Source: CAYVSP01 sp964453655
GTDB taxonomy: Bacteria > Patescibacteriota > Saccharimonadia > Saccharimonadales > CAYVSP01
Direction of reading: 5' to 3'
Assembly (NCBI GenBank): GCA_964453655.1
Contig: CAYVSP010000008.1
Span: 1 to 31,624 of the forward strand
Length of the DNA: 31,624 nucleotides
This document shows, piece by piece, positions 1-6,006 of the stretch. The number at the start of each line of letters is the position of its first letter. Within the stretch, counting starts at the first letter, position 1. The position numbers and the translations under genes are program-made. The notes beneath the pieces are model-generated. The model saw only the letters and a list, made by a program, of their open reading frames with translations, ran no database searches and had not been told where the DNA came from.

Positions 1-1048
1 AGTAGTTCCAGCCAATTAAATCGTATTTGACCATACCGCTGTCGACAGCGACATTCTTGGGGTCAGGTGCGTTTGTCGCGGTGATGTGCTGCATGTCTGA
101 TTGATTCGGCAGGGTATAGAGGGAGCCTATGGAGACACGGAAATAACTAGGGTCATAGACATCGGGTGCGAAGGACAGATGAGTCTTAAAATAATTTTGA
201 TCAGGTGGATTTTGGCTCTTTGGGGTGTAACCACCAGAACCCTTTTCGAACCAGTTACCAATAAGCTTACCATCTACGTCGTAATCTATCTTGCCGGCAA
301 TCGGCTCGGCTGTTCTTGGGTCTTTAGACTCAACGATTTGCCTGAGTTCATTTGTGTAATACGGAAACGGGTCAGCCGTGTAGATTTTCCAGGCTTCACC
401 GTCATAGGTTGCTGGATTTATGAAACCTTTCAAAGGTTTGGTGGTATTCCAGACAGCGAAATCAAGCGTTTGACCACCGATGTGGCCAATAACCTGTCCG
501 GCTTTCACGCTTACAGGCAAATGGGCTTTATCAATTCCCGGCTCAACGCTAGTAACAAGATCGTAGTAGTAGAAAAAGGTGCACGATACACTAAAGACTA
601 ACCTGATTCGACCCTTACTTCCGTTTTCGGGCGGATGCACTTCTATGTCGGTTATTAACGCATCAGCCATCGCGTAAACCGGGTATTTGTCCTTCGGAGA
701 ATTAAAAACTGTTGGCTGGAAATATTGATGGTCAATCGGTGTGACATGACCGCCAACCGTTAACCCATAAGGAATAAGAATAGAGAAATCGGCCGTATCC
801 ATCGGCAGATGGGTGAATTTTCCGTCCCCGGAGCTTTTACATTGGTTATTACTCAAACTTTTGCCAGCTGCAATAGCTTTTTCTTCGTCTGATTTATTAC
901 TAGTAAGTATGCTAGAAGAGCTATTGTTAGAAGCTTTATTATGTTTAGATACAACCCGCCAACCAGCAAAGCCTATTACAGCAACAACAACTAAGGCTAT
1001 AGGAAAGATAATATGATGGAATCCTTGCTGATTCCGCTTAAGCTTCAT
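1..1048 (-). CDS. Membrane-anchored extracellular protein with degenerate M23/LytM-like fold (3' end outside window)
   Basis: The minus strand is open from an ATG at 1048 to the window edge, giving about 349 residues without a stop. The protein starts MKLKRNQQGFHH, then has one hydrophobic segment (residues about 13-30) followed by a Ser/Asn-rich linker, so the bulk should lie outside the cell. The middle resembles the peptidase M23 beta fold: a PVYAMADALI strand, then VKAGQVIGHIGGQTLDFAVW, which matches the family pattern of a Gly-rich turn followed by the LHFE-type strand. The usual catalytic HxH is replaced by LDFAV, so peptidase activity is doubtful and a binding role is possible. No Shine-Dalgarno is visible; a TATAAT lies 8 nt before the start. 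Plus-strand open frames over this gene are shadows. The fold assignment is my inference; the ORF itself is secure. Confidence 0.75.
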   Translation of the reverse strand, partial: MKLKRNQQGFHHIIFPIALVVVAVIGFAGWRVVSKHNKASNNSSSSILTSNKSDEEKAIAAGKSLSNNQCKSSGDGKFTHLPMDTADFSILIPYGLTVGGHVTPIDHQYFQPTVFNSPKDKYPVYAMADALITDIEVHPPENGSKGRIRLVFSVSCTFFYYYDLVTSVEPGIDKAHLPVSVKAGQVIGHIGGQTLDFAVWNTTKPLKGFINPATYDGEAWKIYTADPFPYYTNELRQIVESKDPRTAEPIAGKIDYDVDGKLIGNWFEKGSGGYTPKSQNPPDQNYFKTHLSFAPDVYDPSYFRVSIGSLYTLPNQSDMQHITATNAPDPKNVAVDSGMVKYDLIGWNY

Positions 1049-1056
1049 GTTTAAAG

Positions 1057-1062
1057 ATTATA
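1057..1062 (-). promoter_or_regulatory. -10 element for leaderless transcript of the M23-like gene
   Basis: TATAAT on the minus strand sits 8 nt before the ATG at 1048, and no ribosome-binding site is present. This spacing puts the transcription start at or next to the start codon. Confidence 0.45.
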
Positions 1063-1129
1063 CGCTACGGGGAGGGAAAAGATATTGCTTGTGCTTGCAT
1101 TTTGAGCATGATAGTCGAAAATATGCTCT

Positions 1130-1741
1130 ATGATTGATACAGATGGGAATATCCCAGAGATGCCAGCGCGTTTCAGGTTTTATAATGAAGCTATTTTACT
1201 CTTTGAGGAGCATCTAGCAACAACACTTGCATATATTAAAGAAAAATATGGCAGAGAAGCAAGACCAGATACCCATATACCGTTTCAGCATGAGCTGGGG
1301 ATAGCAACGCCTCTTGAACTGCCGAGCCTAGGGTCAGACGCATGTGCCCTAGAACACGAAGGGTTAATTAGAGCTACTATCGGACCGGGAGAGGGTGTAT
1401 TAAAAGAGCATTCAATGCTGGATATTACCTTAGGGCTTTTTAAAGACGGATCACCATTTGTTCGCGATAAAGACGTAGCCATCTATGATGCAAGCGGGGA
1501 GGATCCTAGTGATTTAATGTTGCGTTATGAGTTATTTCTATCGCATGAAATGCCTCCCACTATGGTTCATACTAATCAAGCACATGGGCGTCCCTTTAAT
1601 CCGGAAAACTTTCAAAAAATGAACAAGCATTTATTAACAGACGATGAGTGTCAGAGACTATTGGACTATTTGAAAACCCAACTACCAAACCCATCCATCC
1701 TTGAACGTGATGAAATTGATTTTATAGATGAAGATTATTAA
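1130..1741 (+). CDS. Hypothetical protein, 203 aa
   Basis: I do not recognise this family. It is a soluble, acidic protein without signal peptide or membrane segment. Visible features are an N-terminal helix-rich stretch (residues about 15-40, FYNEAILLFEEHLATTLAYI), a central part with HELGIATPLELPSLG and ATIGPGEGVLKEH, and a very acidic C-terminus ending IDFIDEDY. The gene stands alone, divergent from the M23-like gene and convergent with the minus-strand small-protein cluster. No good Shine-Dalgarno precedes the ATG, and a TATGCT lies only 2 nt before it, so the true start could be a later methionine, for example Met11. Coding status is supported by length and by proteins on either side leaving this strand free. 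Confidence 0.6.
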   Translation: MIDTDGNIPEMPARFRFYNEAILLFEEHLATTLAYIKEKYGREARPDTHIPFQHELGIATPLELPSLGSDACALEHEGLIRATIGPGEGVLKEHSMLDITLGLFKDGSPFVRDKDVAIYDASGEDPSDLMLRYELFLSHEMPPTMVHTNQAHGRPFNPENFQKMNKHLLTDDECQRLLDYLKTQLPNPSILERDEIDFIDEDY

Positions 1742-1765
1742 TTAAGGGAAAGATATTGATGGTGA

Positions 1766-1879
1766 TTACTTTTTCTTGGGGTCGGCGACCCAGTCATTCA
1801 TTTTCCAATATGCCCAAATACCCATAGAATGTCCTTGGCCTAAGCCATAGTTGTCTTTTAAATACTTAACCAAGGTATT
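1766..1879 (-). CDS. DUF4287-like protein, C-terminal fragment (5' part lost in the gap)
   Basis: The 37 codons left of the gap encode a helical stretch with YLKDNYGLGQGHSMGIWAYW and end DPKKK. The GLGxGHxM pattern after a WLK/YLK helix is the hallmark of the second half of DUF4287, a small family of about 70 residues with unknown function. It does not fit the C-terminus of PhnB-like proteins, with which it shares a reading frame only because exactly 100 N were inserted. The start is therefore missing. The neighbours upstream on the same strand are PhnB-like, VOC and DUF4242 proteins, all short and tightly packed, so it is probably the last gene of that cluster. Confidence 0.65.
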   Translation of the reverse strand, partial: NTLVKYLKDNYGLGQGHSMGIWAYWKMNDWVADPKKK

Positions 1880-1979
1880 NNNNNNNNNNNNNNNNNNNNN
1901 NNNNNNNNNNNNNNNNNNNNNNNNNNNNNNNNNNNNNNNNNNNNNNNNNNNNNNNNNNNNNNNNNNNNNNNNNNNNNNN
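1880..1979. other. Scaffold gap, 100 N
   Basis: A run of exactly 100 N is the conventional filler for a gap of unknown size. The true missing length is probably larger: a PhnB-like protein would still need roughly 50-60 residues and a DUF4287 protein roughly 35-40, suggesting about 300 bp. Confidence 0.97.
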
Positions 1980-2236
1980 AGTGAAATACTCATGTTAGTG
2001 CCTTTAGTGTATTTCATACCACCTACATCAAGGGCATCAGATGCCATTAGGGTTATGCCATTGTCGGCTACTAACATGGCGTGCATCAGTTGGTTTTGGT
2101 CGGCTTGATCTGCCGGCACGCCACCTTCCTTAAAGGTGGTTAAATCAAGCTTGCCACCGAAGACACTTTTATAAAATTCCATTGCCTCGCGGGCATTCCC
2201 TTGAAAACTAATATAGGGGTTGAGCTTTGATTGCAC
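1980..2236 (-). CDS. PhnB-like VOC-fold protein, N-terminal fragment (3' part lost in the gap)
   Basis: The 85 codons right of the gap start with GTG at 2236, preceded by AAGGAGAAAAGATC, a good Shine-Dalgarno site. The protein begins MQSKLNPYISFQGNAREAME, followed by FYKSVFGGKLDLTTF, and continues with HAMLVADNGITLMASDA. This matches the PhnB / 3-demethylubiquinone-9 3-methyltransferase-like family (glyoxalase/bleomycin-resistance superfamily): N-terminal beta strand, FY helix, then the 'H.x.l..g...lMasD' strand. No specific substrate can be assigned; these are usually small dimeric cytosolic proteins of about 140 aa. It follows a VOC gene by about 60 nt on the same strand. Confidence 0.8.
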
Positions 2237-2295
2237 GATCTTTTCTCCTTATGAATTAATATTTTTTATGTATTTACGGAAAGATATTGCTAAGA

Positions 2296-2694
2296 CTAAC
2301 CATTGTTGGCTTGCAGAATACTAACCCGGTTACCCTCGGAGTCTGTAAATGACACCCAGAGGCCAACTCCTGGTATTTGTTCTGGTTTGCCGAGCAACTT
2401 GCCGCCAGAGGCTTCTATATCTTTCATAGCTGTCTTAACGTCAGGCACCGAAATGACTACTGAGGGTGCACCCGAGGCTTGCGGTCTGGTTACATCGTAA
2501 AAGCCGCCGTTGATAGTACCGGGTGTCTTAACCATCTGGTTTTTATCTGTTTCGGCTGTGTGGGCCGTTATGTAATGGCCCATTTCTTCGCCAAATTCTT
2601 TCATCTCCCAGCCAAACGCTTTTTTATAAAATTCGGCTACCCGCTTGGCGTCCTTATACGGCATTTCAAAATGTACTACCGGGTTTTTACTCAT
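2296..2694 (-). CDS. VOC family (glyoxalase/bleomycin-resistance fold) protein
   Basis: This 132-aa protein is a full-length single VOC module pair: VVHFEMPYKDAKRVAEFYKK at the start, a repeated strand-helix unit around VVISVPDVKTAMKDIEASGG, and the typical ending PGVGLWVSFTDSEGNRVSIL. His8 and the Glu/Asp residues of the second unit could contribute a metal site, but the family includes dioxygenases, lyases, isomerases and resistance proteins, so no reaction is assigned. The start is supported by AAAGGAG just upstream. It sits between DUF4242 and PhnB-like genes on the same strand with gaps of about 20 and 60 nt, so cotranscription is likely. Confidence 0.88.
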   Translation of the reverse strand: MSKNPVVHFEMPYKDAKRVAEFYKKAFGWEMKEFGEEMGHYITAHTAETDKNQMVKTPGTINGGFYDVTRPQASGAPSVVISVPDVKTAMKDIEASGGKLLGKPEQIPGVGLWVSFTDSEGNRVSILQANNG

Positions 2695-2713
2695 AATCGT
2701 CTCCTTTTCTTAA

Positions 2714-2962
2714 TTATTGCAGGTCTTGAACTTCTAGAATTTCATTGACCGGTACTTGGGCGTCGTCATGCGCTTTTTGGACCAGATCGGCTGAATCGGC
2801 TTCCGTGATACAAAAGGCTTTGCCTTGCTGGGTGTTGGCATGCGCGTGCTTAGCGGAGCAGCCAAGACTGGCACAGGCTTCCTTATACGCTTCCCAATTT
2901 TGTTTCATTTTTTCGTCAGTTATACTTCCGCCCATATTATGCAAACCCATAAATAAAGCCAT
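2714..2962 (-). CDS. DUF4242 family small protein
   Basis: The 82-aa product starts MALFMGLHNMGGSITDEKMK and contains GKAFCITEADSADLVQKAH, then an acidic end EILEVQDLQ. This is the pattern of DUF4242 (ferredoxin-like small proteins, including the Streptomyces nickel-binding SCO4226): an N-terminal 'lfm..h' strand, a central 'G..fC..eA.s.......H' unit and a C-terminal valine strand. Metal binding is known for one family member only and is not shown here, although His8, two Cys-containing stretches and two His near HAHANTQQG are present. It has a TATAAT and a strong AAAGGAGG upstream and is the first gene of the minus-strand cluster. Confidence 0.8.
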   Translation of the reverse strand: MALFMGLHNMGGSITDEKMKQNWEAYKEACASLGCSAKHAHANTQQGKAFCITEADSADLVQKAHDDAQVPVNEILEVQDLQ

Positions 2963-3033
2963 AGAAACCTCCTTTTATAATTCAATTATACGCCCTGTTA
3001 TTTTAAGCGTACAATGAACTTATAGGAGGAAGC

Positions 3034-3240
3034 ATGGTGAAAGGTGGTAAATCAGCCAAAGTTATCAACAAAGGAGGCGGGCCATTGGGTTTTATCTTTT
3101 TTGTGGCCTGGATAGGAGCACTGGTCTATTTTGTTCAAAATTCAGACGGATTTGGCGGCTTCATAGTGGGCATTCTTAAAAGCTTTGTCTGGCCAGCCTA
3201 TGTGCTGCACGCGGTCTTGGTACTGCTTAATATTCACTAA
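3034..3240 (+). CDS. Small two-segment membrane protein, 68 aa
   Basis: A strong Shine-Dalgarno (AGGAGGAAGC) immediately precedes the ATG, and a TACAAT lies a little further upstream. The protein has a basic, glycine-rich N-terminus (GGKSAKVINKGGG), then two hydrophobic stretches: GFIFFVAWIGALVYFV and, after a Gly-rich turn, SFVWPAYVLHAVLVLL. This predicts a small inner-membrane hairpin with both ends inside. Small proteins of this type are common in Saccharibacteria; the function is unknown. A VOC gene begins 17 nt downstream. Confidence 0.75.
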   Translation: MVKGGKSAKVINKGGGPLGFIFFVAWIGALVYFVQNSDGFGGFIVGILKSFVWPAYVLHAVLVLLNIH

Positions 3241-3245
3241 CAGGG

Positions 3246-3251
3246 TACAAT
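3246..3251 (+). promoter_or_regulatory. -10 element 6 nt before VOC gene start
   Basis: TACAAT ends 6 nt before the ATG at 3258, between two close genes, with no Shine-Dalgarno at the downstream start. A separate leaderless transcript for the VOC gene is possible, though cotranscription with the small membrane protein is equally plausible. Confidence 0.35.
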
Positions 3252-3257
3252 ATAATC

Positions 3258-3644
3258 ATGGCCAAGATTAAGAGTGTTGCAGGCATCGTCCACTACGTAA
3301 AGGACACCGCCAAGACAGCTGATTTTTACGAAAAACTAGGCTTTATTATTACTAAACGGCAGCCTGACCATGTGTCGGTACGACTAAATTGGTTCTGGAT
3401 GGACTTTCATCCTCAAGATAAAGAGGATAAGCCAGAATTTCAAGAGGAAGCGAACCTTTCTAATAAAGGCGCGGGATTATTCCTATATTTGAGTACTGTA
3501 GATGTGGATGAAATGTATCAAGAATTGGTCGCTAAAGGCTTAAAACCCTCAAGCAAACCACGCGACTGGCCATGGGGCAACCGCGAATTTATTATCCGCG
3601 ACCCCGACGGCTACAAATTAGTCTTCTTCAGCAAAAGTAAGTAG
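3258..3644 (+). CDS. VOC family protein
   Basis: The 128-aa protein shows the VOC layout: an N-terminal strand with VAGIVHYVKDTAKTADFYEK, LGF, a mid-strand LNWFWMDFHP, then LFLYLSTVDVDEMYQELVAK and the ending REFIIRDPDGYKLVFF. The histidine in the first strand and the glutamate in the last one (WGNREFIIRDPDG) are at the usual metal-ligand positions, so a metal site is possible. No substrate can be inferred. It is unrelated in close sequence to the minus-strand VOC gene nearby, so this is not a recent duplication. Its stop is 1 nt from that of the convergent SHOCT gene. Confidence 0.88.
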   Translation: MAKIKSVAGIVHYVKDTAKTADFYEKLGFIITKRQPDHVSVRLNWFWMDFHPQDKEDKPEFQEEANLSNKGAGLFLYLSTVDVDEMYQELVAKGLKPSSKPRDWPWGNREFIIRDPDGYKLVFFSKSK

Positions 3645-3645
3645 T

Positions 3646-3885
3646 TTACAGCCCAAGAATTTGCTTTTTCTTGGCTTGGAATTCTTCGTCTGTCAGGATG
3701 CCTTTATCTTTCAGCTCGGCTAGTTTTTCTAGCTCTGCCATCTGGTCACTACTATCATCAGCAGCTGGCGCAGCGGCTGGAGCGGTTTCATCCGGACTGC
3801 TGCTACGGCGTCTAGCGGCGGCCGATCCAACGGCTGCACCAACAATAAGTCCACGGCGGCGTCCTCGTCTAAAGCCTGGTCCCAT
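3646..3885 (-). CDS. SHOCT domain protein, 79 aa
   Basis: The C-terminal 30 residues (DQMAELEKLAELKDKGILTD then EEFQAKKKQILG) are a typical SHOCT (short C-terminal) motif: a helix, KGILTxEEF turn, and a second helix ending in LG or LL. The N-terminal half is basic and Arg/Gly-rich (GFRRGRRRG), followed by a short Ala/Gly stretch and an Ala/Pro-rich linker. An AGGAGG lies about 7 nt before the ATG. SHOCT motifs often accompany oligomerisation or nucleic-acid-binding modules; no specific role is assigned. The basic N-terminus could bind nucleic acid or membrane, but this is speculation. Confidence 0.8.
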   Translation of the reverse strand: MGPGFRRGRRRGLIVGAAVGSAAARRRSSSPDETAPAAAPAADDSSDQMAELEKLAELKDKGILTDEEFQAKKKQILGL

Positions 3886-3985
3886 AACTCTATCCTCCTG
3901 GCGGTTAGCGCCGCCGATTACTTTATATCTTAACTATAAACCATAAATGCATATTAAGCAGTGATGTTTGTTGCTAGAACTAGTC

Positions 3986-5584
3986 TTAAGCCTGCTTGGG
4001 CGGTAGTGCGTCAGGTAGATTTTTCGACACCAATAAAGCAAGCAAGGTAACGGCAAAGACCACAAACAAACCTTCTTTTAGAGCTTTTATTTGGGATTCC
4101 TGATACAAACCAGACACGGTTTGGGCTGTTTGAGAGCTGCCGCCTTCTTGAATAATGTATTGCTGAACCTGCGAATCTGAAACAATACCAACCCCATTTT
4201 GAGCTTGGGCATTGATTGCTTGCTTAGCGTTGTTCGAAAGATCAGGAGTGCTTTGGACAGAGGACACAAAGCCGGAGGAGAGCAACAGCATAAAGATTGA
4301 ACCAACTACGGCCGTACCAAATGAAGTACCTAGATTTTGATAGGTACCTTGCAAACCGCCAACTTCAGCGGTGTCTTTTTTATCAACTGCCGACATATTG
4401 ACATTGCCGAGTTGTGAAGCCAACAAGCCGAAACCGACGCCAACAATAAACATACCAACCCAAAACAAACTGCCTCTCAGTTCCGGTTCTATTGAGCCAA
4501 GCACCAGTAGAACACCGGCGGCCATCGCCACCTGACCCCACCGTGCGATGTGTTTGGCGGAGCGTTTGGTTGACAGTTTAGAGCCAATTGCTGAAAACAA
4601 GACCAGACCGATTGATAGTGGGATCAGCTTCAGGCCGGTTTTGAGCGCGTCATAGCCAAGAATTGTCTGAAGATAGACCGGTACGACGAAGAAGAGAGCG
4701 GCAATTGTAAAGTATTGACTGAAAAAAGTGGCCAGACCACTACGCAAAGCCGGGATTGATAGCATGGAAGCTTTTAATAAAGGATTCTTGTCGGCTGCTT
4801 CCAACCGTTTTTGCCGATTCAAGAATAACCAAAGTACCAAAATACCTGACAGTATAAGATAGGCTACCGGTGAGATGCCGAGCGGTGCTATGTTGTGGCC
4901 ATTAATTACTGGCGTATGTTGCGGAATTATCCAGCCCCAGGTTTTACTCTGCAAAACTCCAAAAACGAGCAGGGCCATGCCTAAGGCAGACATAATAGAG
5001 CTAGCTATATCAAGCGGTTTTGCCTTGGCTGTTTTCTCGTCACGGATTTTGTTGGCCACTAGCAGGACACCAACCATAATGACTGTTTCAGCGGCAAAGA
5101 CATATCGCCAGGAAAGATAGGTAGTCACAAAGCCGCCAATAATTGGCCCTACGGCGGCGGCCAACCCGGTAACAGCACCCAGAATGGAAAAGGCTACAAC
5201 GCGGCTTTTACCGGTGTAATTTATGGCAGCCAGTGACGCAATAGCCGGAATAACCAAAACGGCGCCTAAGCCTTCCACCAACGACCAACCGAATAGTAAT
5301 ACCAGCAAGCTAGGACTGAGCGCCGTAATTAATGAACCAATGCCGTAAACAACCGAGCCGATTCTAAAAGCATTATGCCGTCCCCATTTATCGCCTAGTT
5401 TGCCACCGGTCAGCATAAGGGCTGCCATGGTTAGGGCATAAAAAGTAATAGCGGCTTGCATGCCGGAAATGGTAGTACCTAAATCTTTGGCAACGGTGGA
5501 AATAGACACATTCATGACTGTGCTATCCAAAATCATCACAAACTGTGATATGCCAAGAATTATAATCACCAGCCACTTCTTCAT
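3986..5584 (-). CDS. MFS exporter, DHA2 (14-TM) drug:H+ antiporter family
   Basis: The 532-aa protein fits the 14-helix DHA2 family (EmrB/QacA-like) in length and motifs. The first helix carries DSTVMNVSISTVAKDL, the family motif D1-like signature (LDxTIVNVALP in EmrB). GGKLGDKWGRHNAFRIG is MFS motif A. Motif C lies in the fifth helix (LGAVTGLAAAVGPIIGGFV). A long polar loop near residues 440-490 (Gln/Ser-rich) sits before the last helix. It probably exports hydrophobic compounds using the proton gradient; the substrate is unknown. It stands alone on the minus strand. No Shine-Dalgarno is present and TATACT lies 7 nt before the ATG. Confidence 0.92.
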   Translation of the reverse strand: MKKWLVIIILGISQFVMILDSTVMNVSISTVAKDLGTTISGMQAAITFYALTMAALMLTGGKLGDKWGRHNAFRIGSVVYGIGSLITALSPSLLVLLFGWSLVEGLGAVLVIPAIASLAAINYTGKSRVVAFSILGAVTGLAAAVGPIIGGFVTTYLSWRYVFAAETVIMVGVLLVANKIRDEKTAKAKPLDIASSIMSALGMALLVFGVLQSKTWGWIIPQHTPVINGHNIAPLGISPVAYLILSGILVLWLFLNRQKRLEAADKNPLLKASMLSIPALRSGLATFFSQYFTIAALFFVVPVYLQTILGYDALKTGLKLIPLSIGLVLFSAIGSKLSTKRSAKHIARWGQVAMAAGVLLVLGSIEPELRGSLFWVGMFIVGVGFGLLASQLGNVNMSAVDKKDTAEVGGLQGTYQNLGTSFGTAVVGSIFMLLLSSGFVSSVQSTPDLSNNAKQAINAQAQNGVGIVSDSQVQQYIIQEGGSSQTAQTVSGLYQESQIKALKEGLFVVFAVTLLALLVSKNLPDALPPKQA

Positions 5585-5591
5585 TGGCTAA

Positions 5592-5597
5592 AGTATA
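5592..5597 (-). promoter_or_regulatory. -10 element for leaderless MFS transcript
   Basis: TATACT on the minus strand ends 7 nt before the ATG at 5584, with no Shine-Dalgarno between. Confidence 0.45.
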
Positions 5598-5635
5598 CAC
5601 CCGCACGGTTCAATCAATATATTTTAATGTTAAAA

Positions 5636-5996
5636 CTAGTTTTTCTGTCTGCTCAGGTTTCGATTGACCGTCGCTTTGACTATCTTACGGATTAGAGGCA
5701 TGGGCAGTGGCTTATCAATCGGGAAGCGGACAGTGCCTTTTGATGTTTCATAAGACTTGAGCTCAGGCGCAAATTCTTTAATTGGAGCTGCGCCCGGGTA
5801 GAAACCGATATGCTTTTCATAACCGGCAAAATGGACAAGATTGCCATGGAAGGTGAAGGTCGGAATACCATAAGCAATTTTTTCTTGAGCTTCAGGCACG
5901 ACCTCCCTGATAGTTAGTCTGATAGCATCTAACTTGTGTCTTGCTTCCCCCAGAAAAGTTAACCAGATATTGATCTATTGTCTTGTAGTTCTTCAT
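5636..5996 (-). pseudogene. DUF1801 (YdhG-like) protein with a +1 frameshift
   Basis: The visible frame from 5899 encodes only the last 87 residues of a DUF1801 protein, but the missing N-terminus is present in another frame. From ATG at 5996 the sequence reads MKNYKTIDQYLVNFSG, then must skip one base in a run of five G (plus-strand C at 5947-5951) to continue as EARHKLDAIRLTIREVVPEA and on into EKIAYGIPTFTFHGN, the typical DUF1801 core. With one G removed the product is about 120 aa, normal for the family. The homopolymer position suggests a sequencing or assembly error, though a true frameshift or slippage is possible. DUF1801 members are iron-chaperone-like fold proteins of uncertain function. 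TAATAC lies 7 nt upstream of the ATG. Confidence 0.8.
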
Positions 5997-6006
5997 GACT
6001 CTTGTA

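Noticed and set aside
101..1016. Plus-strand open frames at 101-601 and 813-1016
   Set aside because: They are shadows of a continuous minus-strand gene with a signal anchor and a LytM-like pattern.
1766..2236. A single 156-aa gene across the N-gap
   Set aside because: The two sides belong to different families, and the shared frame is an accident of 100 filler N.
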